DNA from: Rickettsia endosymbiont of Ixodes persulcatus
GTDB taxonomy: Bacteria > Pseudomonadota > Alphaproteobacteria > Rickettsiales > Rickettsiaceae
DNA: 30,564 bases
Reading direction: 5' to 3'
Assembly (NCBI GenBank): GCA_027293795.1
Contig: JAPYLE010000014.1
Coordinates: forward strand, 1 to 30,564
The notes beneath the pieces are model-generated. The model had not been told where the DNA came from, did not search any database, and worked only from the letters and a program-made list of their open reading frames with translations. A program made the translations under genes and the position numbers. This document shows, in pieces, positions 14,928 through 22,379 of the stretch. Position 1 is the stretch's first letter. Each line of letters opens with the position of its first letter.

Positions 14928-16595
14928 ATGGCAACACGATATATTTTTATCACAGGTGGCGTTGTTTCTTCTTTAGGAAAGGGGATTGCTGCGGCTTCTT
15001 TAGGGGCCATTTTAGAATCGCGTGGGCTTAAAATTACCTTGCTTAAACTGGATCCTTATTTAAATGTTGATCCAGGGACTATGAGTCCTTATCAGCATGG
15101 TGAAGTTTTTGTAACAGAAGATGGTGCAGAAACGGATCTTGATCTCGGGCATTATGAGCGCTTTGTTACCGCTAAAATGACGCGAGATAATAATTTTACA
15201 GCGGGTCAAATATATGCCGAAGTATTGCGTAAAGAGCGACACGGCGATTATTTAGGCGGGACTGTTCAAGTTATTCCGCATGTGACTGATGAAATCAAGC
15301 ATGCGATTATTAAGGGCGCTAAGGATGTAGATATTGCATTGGTGGAAATAGGTGGTACGGTAGGTGATATTGAATCGCTGCCATTTTTGGAAGCAATACG
15401 TCAGTTGCGCATTGAGTTAGGGAGTCAGCATACCTTATTTATTCACTTAACCTGGGTACCTTACATTGGTACTGCCGGGGAAATTAAAACCAAACCGACT
15501 CAGCATTCGACAAAAGAATTAGGATCCTTTGGTATACAAGCAGATATACTCATTTGTCGTTCAGAAAAAGAAATTCCAGAGCAGGCGCGAGAAAAAATTG
15601 CTTTGTATACGAATGTAAAAAGGGCAGGCGTTATTTCATTGCCGGATGTGGATGATATTTACTTAGTGCCCTTATTGTTGCATGAACAAGGGCTTGATGA
15701 AATGGTGCTGCAGCGATTTGATCTGAAAGATTATCCTGCTGCCGACTTAAAATCATGGGAAGAAGTCGTTGCGGCGAAAAAAAATCCAACAGCCGCTGTA
15801 AAGATTGGTATGGTCGGCAAGTATATGGGCTTGGCTGATTCCTATAAATCTTTAAGTGAAGCCTTGGTTCATGCGGGTATTAAAACACACACTGAAGTTA
15901 ATGTGGTTTATATCGATGCAGAAGCATTAGAGCAACAAGGAACAAAATTATTAGAACCCTTAGATGCTATTTTAGTTCCAGGTGGATTTGGCAAGCGCGG
16001 TATTGAAGGTAAAATTATGGCAGCGCAGTATGCGCGTGAAAACAGCATACCCTACCTTGGGATTTGCTTAGGTATGCAGACGGCATTAATAGAATTTGCA
16101 CGTCATGTAGGATTAAAAAATGCGCATAGTACTGAATTTGATCCAGAAACACCTTATCCTGTCGTTGCGCTAGTGACGGAATGGATAACACGAGAAGGGC
16201 GACGTGAAAAGCGTAGTAAAGACTCGGATTTAGGTGGCACGATGCGCTTAGGTGGTCAGACCTGCCGCCTTACAGCGGGGACTAAGGCAAGGGTGTTATA
16301 TGGACAGGATACTATCGTTGAACGGCATCGTCATCGTTATGAAATTAACGATCAACTTTTACCAAAGCTGGAAGAGCAAGGGTTAATTATTTCTGGCCGT
16401 TCGGAGGATGGAAATTTAGTTGAAATGATTGAATTAAAAAAACATCCTTGGTTTATTGGTTGTCAATTTCATCCAGAATTTACATCAAATCCGCGTGATG
16501 GACATCCTTTGTTTGTTAGTTTTGTTGAAGCGGCACGCGTGCAGCATCAAAGTCTGCATCCAAAAGCGGACTTACCGCAATTTATTGAAAAATAG
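14928..16595 (+). CDS. pyrG: CTP synthase
   Basis: Converts UTP to CTP with glutamine as nitrogen donor, in the cytoplasm. The N-terminal synthetase domain starts with YIFITGGVVSSLGKG (4-18) and has DPYLNVDPGTMSPYQHGEVFVT. The C-terminal class I glutamine amidotransferase has the nucleophile Cys in LGICLGMQ (near 385) and the His/Glu pair in CQFHPEFTSNP. The full length of 555 matches the enzyme (about 545). CGGAGG lies 13 bases before the ATG inside the end of the DUF2063 gene, so expression is probably coupled. CTP is needed for CMP-Kdo and phospholipid supply. This essential enzyme may simply share a transcript with the MNIO pair. Confidence 0.97.
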   Translation: MATRYIFITGGVVSSLGKGIAAASLGAILESRGLKITLLKLDPYLNVDPGTMSPYQHGEVFVTEDGAETDLDLGHYERFVTAKMTRDNNFTAGQIYAEVLRKERHGDYLGGTVQVIPHVTDEIKHAIIKGAKDVDIALVEIGGTVGDIESLPFLEAIRQLRIELGSQHTLFIHLTWVPYIGTAGEIKTKPTQHSTKELGSFGIQADILICRSEKEIPEQAREKIALYTNVKRAGVISLPDVDDIYLVPLLLHEQGLDEMVLQRFDLKDYPAADLKSWEEVVAAKKNPTAAVKIGMVGKYMGLADSYKSLSEALVHAGIKTHTEVNVVYIDAEALEQQGTKLLEPLDAILVPGGFGKRGIEGKIMAAQYARENSIPYLGICLGMQTALIEFARHVGLKNAHSTEFDPETPYPVVALVTEWITREGRREKRSKDSDLGGTMRLGGQTCRLTAGTKARVLYGQDTIVERHRHRYEINDQLLPKLEEQGLIISGRSEDGNLVEMIELKKHPWFIGCQFHPEFTSNPRDGHPLFVSFVEAARVQHQSLHPKADLPQFIEK

Positions 16596-16627
16596 CACTA
16601 TTAAAATAAATTAGATGGTGTTATTTA
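16590..16627. terminator. Possible convergent terminator after pyrG
   Basis: AAATAGCAC at about 16590 can pair with GTGTTATTT near 16619-16627 (one G-U pair), leaving an A/T-rich 19-nt loop. It lies between pyrG and the end of the opposite-strand methyltransferase frame, where a two-way terminator is expected. The stem is AT-rich, so support is limited. Confidence 0.35.
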
Positions 16628-16797
16628 CTGCATGTGACTAAGCAGCGAATTCCGAAAGGGTATGAAACGAATCGCCCTAACCTCAATTCTATTTCCATAA
16701 TCTTAGCGAGAATTTTACTTTTACCGGTACGGCGAATACTTTTTTCCATGAGATGGCGCTGTGTGGCTTCTGGTGCAGAAAGAAGTCGTTTGTTTTT
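16621..16797 (-). other. Detached 3' coding part of the methyltransferase gene
   Basis: On the minus strand the frame of the methyltransferase continues after its TAA (16798-16800) for 58 codons to a TAA at 16621-16623. The stretch begins KNKRLLSAPEATQRHLMEKS and ends in YPFGIRCLVTCSK, a tail that looks like that of related sugar methyltransferases. It has no start codon or ribosome site of its own. It is best read as the original C-terminus, cut off by a point mutation. Confidence 0.6.
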
Positions 16798-17499
16798 TTA
16801 TTTTGTAAGCCAAAATCCGGGATAAATAAAAATACCTAAATGCGATTGTTTAAGTAAAGTGAATCCTTTCTGTTTTAATAATTGACACAAACTCGAAAGG
16901 GTATAACGTCGAAAATGCATACAAATTTTATCATGCATATCATATAAATGAGGACCTGCGGGTACCTCGATAACCAAAACTCCGCCGGGCTTTAAGATTC
17001 GATAAATTTGATTTAAGGCAGTGTCATCGTCTTCTATGTGTTCTAGAACATTGAGCATAGTAATGGCATCCAGACAGTTATCTGGTAAGGGGCATTGAAG
17101 TATATCAAAACGAAAGAGTGGAATAGATAAACGCTCAGCCAGCCTTAAGAGTGGATTATAAACAATATCAGCGCCAATGAGTGTGGCATTTTGGAATACC
17201 GTGTACATTTCTTGCAATAAAAACCCAGATGAACAACCTAGCTCTAAAATGACTGGTTTTGGCCATTTTAATGTGGTTTTTAATTGCTGGATTGTATTAT
17301 TTCGAGACGCCACATCAATAAAATGCTTATCTCCCGCGGTATTTTCATGGTGGTCGGTTAATTCATCATTCCACCCAGTATTATTGGTACTATAATGCAA
17401 TACTTTGGTTTGTTCATTTCCAATTTGGAATTCCTTGCCTGTCCAAAGTGGGTGAGGACCATTTTTAAGTAAAGGAGGTAATGTAAAGGGTAGGCTCAT
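16798..17499 (-). CDS. Class I SAM-dependent methyltransferase, probably truncated by an in-frame stop
   Basis: A 233-residue methyltransferase with SAM motif VILELGCSSGFLL (83-95), acidic GADIVYNPLLRLAERL, and the Methyltransf_11 signature DAITMLNVLEHIEDDDTALNQIYRILKPGGVLVIEVPAG, followed by HFRRYT. It is on the minus strand, with AAGGAC at 17511-17506 as a good ribosome site for the ATG at 17499. The C-terminus stops at GFWLTK, yet the same frame goes on for 58 more plausible codons, so a nonsense mutation is likely. The SAM domain itself is complete and might still work. Its substrate is unknown. It lies alone between pyrG and the exporter genes and points away from the latter. Confidence 0.8.
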   Translation of the reverse strand: MSLPFTLPPLLKNGPHPLWTGKEFQIGNEQTKVLHYSTNNTGWNDELTDHHENTAGDKHFIDVASRNNTIQQLKTTLKWPKPVILELGCSSGFLLQEMYTVFQNATLIGADIVYNPLLRLAERLSIPLFRFDILQCPLPDNCLDAITMLNVLEHIEDDDTALNQIYRILKPGGVLVIEVPAGPHLYDMHDKICMHFRRYTLSSLCQLLKQKGFTLLKQSHLGIFIYPGFWLTK

Positions 17500-17597
17500 T
17501 CTATGTCCTTATAGATAGAAAAAGATAAAATTATTATATATATACTGTACTTATAAAGCATTTGAGAATACAGCGTCGCATTTTCAAGTGCAATGTT

Positions 17598-17730
17598 GGT
17601 ATATATACTGCCCGGATCCGAAAACGCGATTTTTTAAGTAAGGTGACGGCAGTATACCCGATCAAGGTGAAAGCGACGCTTTCATCCCGCCATTCAAGAG
17701 GAGAAATCGCGATTCTCCCCTTGAAAATCC
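17598..17730. repeat. Cluster of short palindromes (repeat element)
   Basis: GGTATATATACTGCC (17598-17612) is matched by inverted GGCAGTATACC (17648-17658). Right after come two local hairpins: GAAAGCG-A-CGCTTTC near 17670-17684, and CAAGAGGAGAA paired with TTCTCCCCTTG near 17695-17725 around a TCGCGA centre. GC content rises above the neighbourhood. It looks like a dispersed non-coding element, but no second copy is present here. Confidence 0.55.
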
Positions 17731-17822
17731 CCATCGCGCAAGGATGCGAATAAAAGTGCAAAATCCGCAATTTCATTCGCAGTTAGTGTATATGTTTTTA
17801 ACCTACGGAATAGCGTAATCTA

Positions 17823-17849
17823 TTGACGCTATACGGAGTGCAGTATATT
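17823..17849 (+). promoter_or_regulatory. Candidate promoter for the Wzm/Wzt genes
   Basis: TTGACG (17823-17828, 5 of 6) and TATATT (17844-17849, 5 of 6) are 15 bp apart. Transcription would start near 17856, about 45 nt before the ATG chosen for wzm. An overlapping inverted repeat, ATAGCGT with ACGCTAT, covers the -35 box and could be an operator. Confidence 0.45.
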
Positions 17850-17900
17850 GTTGCAAATATAAAACCGGTTTTTGTAAAGATCATTTTCAAATGGAATACT

Positions 17901-18713
17901 ATGCTCAGTGGAGTTTGCTTACCCTCAATTTATCGTCTTGCTTTAACAGATATTTATGACGGAATTAAAGAATGGCGTATTTGGCTTTTGCTGGCATGGC
18001 AAGATGTTAAACTTAGATATCGCCGTTCAACTTTAGGACCATTTTGGATCACATTGAGTATGGCAATTACTATCTATACTATGGGTTTGTTATATGGTCG
18101 ATTATTTAAAATGGAGTTATCTCAATACTACCCTTATCTTGCTGCTGGCATTTTAGGTTGGAGTCTTATTTCATCGTTACTAACAGAAGGTGCAATTATT
18201 TTTGTTGATTCTGAACAATTTATCAAACAGATGAAACAACCCTATTCTGTGTTTGTTTTTCGAACAGTTACCAAGTGCTTCATAATTTTTTTTCACCATA
18301 TTATTGTGCTTATTCCAATTATATTAATTTTTAAGGTTAAAATTAATTTTTACTCTTTTTTTTCATTATTAAGCTTAGTAATTATTTGGTTAAATGGGGT
18401 GGTGTATGGTGTTATATTGGCTATATTGGGAACCAGGTTCCGAGACGTCGTTCAATTAATTATAAGTTTGACACAAGTTATATTTTTTTTAACGCCTATT
18501 ATATGGTCACCTCGAGTACTACCTGAGCGCTATCAGTACATCGTTAAGCTTAATCCGTTTGCGCAATTTATGGAACTATTAAGGAATCCTTTATTAGGAA
18601 GTCTTCCTTCAAATTATACTATTTTTTTTACTGTAAGCGTAACGTTGCTGGGGTTTATTATTTCGTTTGTGGCATTTTCGCGCTATCGCGCTAGAATTGC
18701 TTATTGGTTATAG
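17901..18713 (+). CDS. wzm: Polysaccharide ABC exporter permease (Wzm/ABC-2 type)
   Basis: The inner-membrane half of a polysaccharide exporter, 270 residues when started at ATG 17901. The N-terminal cytoplasmic motif DVKLRYRRSTLGPFW is diagnostic for this ABC-2 family. Six hydrophobic helices follow, with the conserved FLTPIIWSP segment before the last pair and LNPFAQFMELLRNPLLG. An open frame reaches back to a TTG at 17823, but that TTG belongs to the likely -35 box, and the extra 26 residues are not family-like, so 17901 is preferred. It starts a plus-strand operon with the ATPase 12 bases downstream. It would carry a lipid-linked O-antigen or capsule chain across the inner membrane. Confidence 0.88.
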   Translation: MLSGVCLPSIYRLALTDIYDGIKEWRIWLLLAWQDVKLRYRRSTLGPFWITLSMAITIYTMGLLYGRLFKMELSQYYPYLAAGILGWSLISSLLTEGAIIFVDSEQFIKQMKQPYSVFVFRTVTKCFIIFFHHIIVLIPIILIFKVKINFYSFFSLLSLVIIWLNGVVYGVILAILGTRFRDVVQLIISLTQVIFFLTPIIWSPRVLPERYQYIVKLNPFAQFMELLRNPLLGSLPSNYTIFFTVSVTLLGFIISFVAFSRYRARIAYWL

Positions 18714-18725
18714 AGAGGATCAAGA

Positions 18726-19469
18726 ATGGCTTCCATACAACTCGATTCAATTTCCGTTGATTTTCCTATTTATAATTTTAGTGCACGTTCGCTAAGGAAA
18801 CAATTTTTACGGCTAACAACAGGGGGGGTTTTAAAAAATAAAGAAAATGTCGTTGTCGTTAAAGCATTAGATAACGTTACGCTTAGATTTAGTCATGGTG
18901 ATCGTGTCGGCCTTATTGGTCATAATGGTGCTGGAAAAAGTACTTTATTGCGTCTATTAGCTAAAATTTATGAGCCAATTCAAGGACATATTTACTACGA
19001 GGGTAAAATTTCTCCCTTATTGAATGTTATGTTAGGAATTAATCATGAATCAACAGGCTATGAGAATATTATGGTGAGGGGGTTGTTATTAGGTTTAACG
19101 CGTAAGGAAATTCGAGACAAATTAGTTCAGATTGCTGAATTTACTGAATTGGGTGATTATTTATTTGCACCCGTACGTACCTATTCTTCTGGAATGCAGT
19201 TACGTTTAGCCTTTGCTGTAGCTACTTGTATTCAACCTGATATTTTATTGATGGACGAGATCATAGAAGTAGGAGACGCAGATTTTTTAGAAAAAGCAAA
19301 GATGCGCCTAAAAGAATTTATTGACCAATCAAGTATTTTAGTCTTAGCTTCACATTCGAATGAAACTATACGCAAATTTTGTAATAAAGTAGTTTTATTA
19401 GAAAACGGGCAGGTTAAATATTTTGGATCAGTAAATAAGGGATTTTCAAGGTATATTCTAGGAAAATAA
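18726..19469 (+). CDS. wzt: Polysaccharide ABC exporter ATPase (Wzt), ATPase domain only
   Basis: The ATP-hydrolysing partner of the permease. The 247 residues hold one nucleotide-binding domain: Walker A GHNGAGKST (65-73), Q-loop region, signature SSGMQLRLAFAVA, Walker B ILLMDEIIEVGDADF and the H-loop in ASHSNETI. The ISPLLNVMLGINHESTGYENI segment is typical of polysaccharide exporters. The C-terminal carbohydrate-binding domain that many Wzt proteins use to read a chain cap is absent, so this exporter is of the short type. GAGAGGAT lies just upstream of the ATG. The pair is a confident call; the exported glycan is inferred from the neighbours. Confidence 0.92.
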   Translation: MASIQLDSISVDFPIYNFSARSLRKQFLRLTTGGVLKNKENVVVVKALDNVTLRFSHGDRVGLIGHNGAGKSTLLRLLAKIYEPIQGHIYYEGKISPLLNVMLGINHESTGYENIMVRGLLLGLTRKEIRDKLVQIAEFTELGDYLFAPVRTYSSGMQLRLAFAVATCIQPDILLMDEIIEVGDADFLEKAKMRLKEFIDQSSILVLASHSNETIRKFCNKVVLLENGQVKYFGSVNKGFSRYILGK

Positions 19470-19532
19470 TTCTTTTTATAGAAAAGTTAATATTGCAGAG
19501 GGATTTAAATTTAAATAAATGGAGCTAGTTTA

Positions 19533-21095
19533 ATGTTGCGTAATAACACGACAATTTGTTTTATCGAAATTTTATTATTAGGTTTGCTCATAGTTCTTGT
19601 TAGCATGTTTTATTTAAACCAGGAATGGATTACATGGTTTTTTAACTCAGATGAGCTTATGGTACCTAGCATATTTAAAGATTTACTGTTAGATAATGGC
19701 CATTATAAAGATTGGAGCTTGTCACCGGCACCGCATTTTTTTCCTGACGCGCTAATTTTTCTACCTGGATTTTTATTAACTAAAGATATCTATATTCAAT
19801 TTCTGATATGTTTATGCTTGCAGCTGATGCTCTTATACCTATCAGTAAAATATATATACTGCCAGTTTTTTCAAAAAACAAACGCTGTCCTTTTTTCTTT
19901 AGCCTCATTCAGTGCGTTTTATCTCCTGAACTTTAAATATATAACTCCATATTTTCAATGTATTCTGTTGCCTGGAGCACACACAGGGCAAGTTATCGTA
20001 GGTATTTTTTTAGTAGGTATACAATTAAAAATTATTAGTAGTGAAGCTAAGTTCATACATAAAAAATATTTATTTATTGGAGTTATTATAAGTTTTCTTG
20101 CTGGCCTATCAGATTTATTATTTTTTATACAATTTTCCTCAGCAGTTTTATTTTCGTATTTAATTTTTTATTTTAAAGGATATTTAAAATTTAAAGATAT
20201 ATCCTATTATGCTTTTTTACCATTTGTAGCCTCTCTAGCAGGAATATTGTTAACTAAGCACGTGGTTCCCGTAGATGTTTTTTCAAGTTACTTAAGTATA
20301 TTCTCTATTAAAACAGTAACTTTTTCACGAATGTATGCGCAATATATTCAAATAACACATGTATTTAAAAACGAACTTAATTTATTTAGCTCTATATTAT
20401 TTATAATATTTTATACGGGGACCTTTTTGATTGCTTTTAGTTATTTATTTTTTTTCAGAAAAACTTCTACATTAGATAAAACATTAATTTTCTTAAGTTA
20501 TTTTATTTTGTTTAGTTTTTGTTTTTCTGTTCTATCGATATGTTTAGTAGGACCAACAGTTTTTGTATTAAGTAGATATATGTTACCTGCATTTTACTTG
20601 CCATTTCTAACCATTTTTTATTTATTTGCAATTTTTAGAAATTTTAAGTTTATTAATACTTCTCTGGTATGGTTGTGTATTTTTTTAGTGCCGCTATATA
20701 TATTATTAAGTATGAGGGTATTGCTGAATAAGCCTGGATTTAGTATTAAATTAAGCTACTACCCGGCAGATATTTTGTGTATCGATCAAGCTTTACATGA
20801 TTATGGTCATACTGGGATTTCTCAGTACTGGGATGCAAACCTTATTTCTATGTTGAGTAAAGAAAATTTGCAAGTAGTGCCTGTTTTTTCGGACTTAAAA
20901 AAGTTTCATTTTTCCATGAATAGTAAAAAATTTAAAAATTCTTATAGTTTTGCAGTAGTTGATATCGGTTATATTTCAGGATGGAAGTTAGATGAAATGT
21001 TAATTGAAAATATTAATGGGAAACCTGAACGAACGGTAATTTGTGGCGGTAGAAAACTCCTAATATATCCTAAAAATAACCTTAAACTTTCTTGA
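19533..21095 (+). CDS. Polytopic membrane protein, possible GT-C glycosyltransferase
   Basis: The 520 residues contain about ten to twelve hydrophobic helices, with the first at 11-28. The first periplasmic loop carries FNSDELMVPSI (about 46-56), where GT-C enzymes place a catalytic acidic residue, followed by a long loop with DWSLSPAPHFFPDALIF. The last 110 residues are soluble and end in CGGRKLLIYPKN. This layout suits a lipid-linked-sugar-dependent transferase acting in the periplasm, but no family signature is decisive. It is the third gene of the exporter operon, 63 bases after the ATPase gene, and meets the opposing operon tail to tail. Confidence 0.6.
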   Translation: MLRNNTTICFIEILLLGLLIVLVSMFYLNQEWITWFFNSDELMVPSIFKDLLLDNGHYKDWSLSPAPHFFPDALIFLPGFLLTKDIYIQFLICLCLQLMLLYLSVKYIYCQFFQKTNAVLFSLASFSAFYLLNFKYITPYFQCILLPGAHTGQVIVGIFLVGIQLKIISSEAKFIHKKYLFIGVIISFLAGLSDLLFFIQFSSAVLFSYLIFYFKGYLKFKDISYYAFLPFVASLAGILLTKHVVPVDVFSSYLSIFSIKTVTFSRMYAQYIQITHVFKNELNLFSSILFIIFYTGTFLIAFSYLFFFRKTSTLDKTLIFLSYFILFSFCFSVLSICLVGPTVFVLSRYMLPAFYLPFLTIFYLFAIFRNFKFINTSLVWLCIFLVPLYILLSMRVLLNKPGFSIKLSYYPADILCIDQALHDYGHTGISQYWDANLISMLSKENLQVVPVFSDLKKFHFSMNSKKFKNSYSFAVVDIGYISGWKLDEMLIENINGKPERTVICGGRKLLIYPKNNLKLS

Positions 21096-21156
21096 TACCC
21101 TTTTGATGAAAAAATTTTATGGATTGATGTAGGTGATAGATAAGGCAATAGGGTAT

Positions 21157-22362
21157 TTAGCTTGCTGCAACATTATTTTTATTGTTTAGAACAAGTTTAT
21201 CCATTAAATCATAAAGTATGATGCCATGAGAGGACATAATATTGAGTGTATTTTCTTCTAGAATAACAATGTCTGACAACAAAATTGTATTCAAGGTGGG
21301 TATGGACTCTGATGCCATATCAACATTTTTTACTGAAAGTATATTGTTTTTATCATGTTCAAACTTATACCGAAAATATTGATAAAAATATATTTTTGAA
21401 AAACTATCTCCTTTTATGAAGGCATCAAGATATTGATGAGAAAAGCTATCCCCAATGATTGCTAAAGTGGGAGCTGGATTTATTGCCGGTGTAGGTTTGA
21501 AATTTAATATGGGCACAAAATAATTTTTATTTGGCTTAAAGAGATTGAGTAGGGCAAGTAGATCTGAATCAGTACCCTCAGGAGTTTTACTTAATTGATA
21601 ATCAAATAGTAGCGGGTTAAGAGAAGGAGGGCCTAATTGATTAATTTTTTTTATAATTTCATTAGCAGCGATTCCACCCGCTAAATAATTCCAGTGTGTT
21701 CCCCCTTTAGGAAACATACTCGTTTTATATTTATTTGTAGCTTCGAGCATTAGGCGAGGCCCACTTATATAGGGTATTCCATTTTTTCTTAGAAGCTCTT
21801 CCAAAAATTTAATGTGAGGGCTGATACCATGTGGGTTACAATGAAAACGTTTAGGAATAGCTTCTGCTAAATATTCTGCTTTTGAAGGAGTAATTATATA
21901 AATAAATTTTCTACCTTTATTTATAAAATAATCATTTAAAATTCTAATTTTATTGGCCCAATTTATTAAGAATTGTTTGTCAAAAGGGGGTCCATCTAAT
22001 GAGCAATAATTATATATATAAGCCAATTCAAATAATTGACCATTTTCCCCTACAATTATTTGATTATTATAGGATTTTTTAAATAATGAATAATAAATTT
22101 GGTTATTTAATCTAATAAAAATTGCGCGTATTGGTAAGTTATCTATAAAATATTGTTCATAATATTTTTGTAAAGTATGTGATGTAAAATTTTTTATACC
22201 GAAATCAGGTTTTTCAATAGTTTTTACTACACCTGATAACTTACTAGACTGTAGGCCTAGTTTTAAATAAAATAATTTATTAAGTAATAAAATAGTTATG
22301 GGGGAAAAAAGTAATAAAAGTAAAAAAAGTAAAAAATTATAGCGAAAAAAAATATTTTTCAT
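21157..22362 (-). CDS. AlgJ/AlgX-like SGNH O-acetyltransferase-type protein
   Basis: A 401-residue protein with one N-terminal membrane anchor (about 10-33) and a periplasmic SGNH-hydrolase-like domain. Visible motifs are ITPSKAEYL (157-165), KGGTHWNYLAGG (219-230) and the nucleophile motif IIGDSFSHQY (302-311, Ser306). AlgX-type enzymes use a Ser-His-Asp triad. His223 and Ser306 fit, but the residue two before the His, usually Asp, is Gly here. It lies 17 bases after the MBOAT gene, the standard pair for O-acetylating exported polysaccharide: the MBOAT protein passes acetyl groups over the membrane and this protein attaches them. Substrate polymer inferred from the locus. Confidence 0.8.
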   Translation of the reverse strand: MKNIFFRYNFLLFLLLLLFSPITILLLNKLFYLKLGLQSSKLSGVVKTIEKPDFGIKNFTSHTLQKYYEQYFIDNLPIRAIFIRLNNQIYYSLFKKSYNNQIIVGENGQLFELAYIYNYCSLDGPPFDKQFLINWANKIRILNDYFINKGRKFIYIITPSKAEYLAEAIPKRFHCNPHGISPHIKFLEELLRKNGIPYISGPRLMLEATNKYKTSMFPKGGTHWNYLAGGIAANEIIKKINQLGPPSLNPLLFDYQLSKTPEGTDSDLLALLNLFKPNKNYFVPILNFKPTPAINPAPTLAIIGDSFSHQYLDAFIKGDSFSKIYFYQYFRYKFEHDKNNILSVKNVDMASESIPTLNTILLSDIVILEENTLNIMSSHGIILYDLMDKLVLNNKNNVAAS

Positions 22363-22379
22363 TGATGAGTTCCGGTTAA

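Larger units (their letters stand above)
17500..17900. other. Intergenic region with palindromic repeats between divergent genes
   Basis: No convincing gene lies in these 400 bases. Short frames on both strands (about 60-80 codons) overlap each other across a palindrome-rich stretch and look like chance. The region holds the repeat at 17598-17730 and, further right, ATAGCGT (17812-17818) paired with ACGCTAT (17826-17832) and a promoter for the exporter genes. On the minus strand a TATAAT at 17538-17533 could serve the methyltransferase, but no -35 box is clear. Confidence 0.55.

Noticed and set aside
16634..16825. Plus-strand 63-codon frame after pyrG
   Set aside because: It is antisense to the detached methyltransferase 3' coding part, which has far better protein-like sequence.
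17534..17776. Overlapping frames on both strands in the palindrome-rich gap
   Set aside because: Frames mirror each other over inverted repeats, as expected when a palindrome lacks stops by chance; no start signals.
17823..17900. Longer Wzm start at TTG 17823
   Set aside because: The TTG is part of a good -35 box, the extra 26 residues do not resemble the family, and the ATG at 17901 gives the usual length.
21095..21156. ATACCC and GGGTAT as a convergent terminator between the two operons
   Set aside because: Only 6 bp of pairing around a 50-nt loop and no proper U tract.
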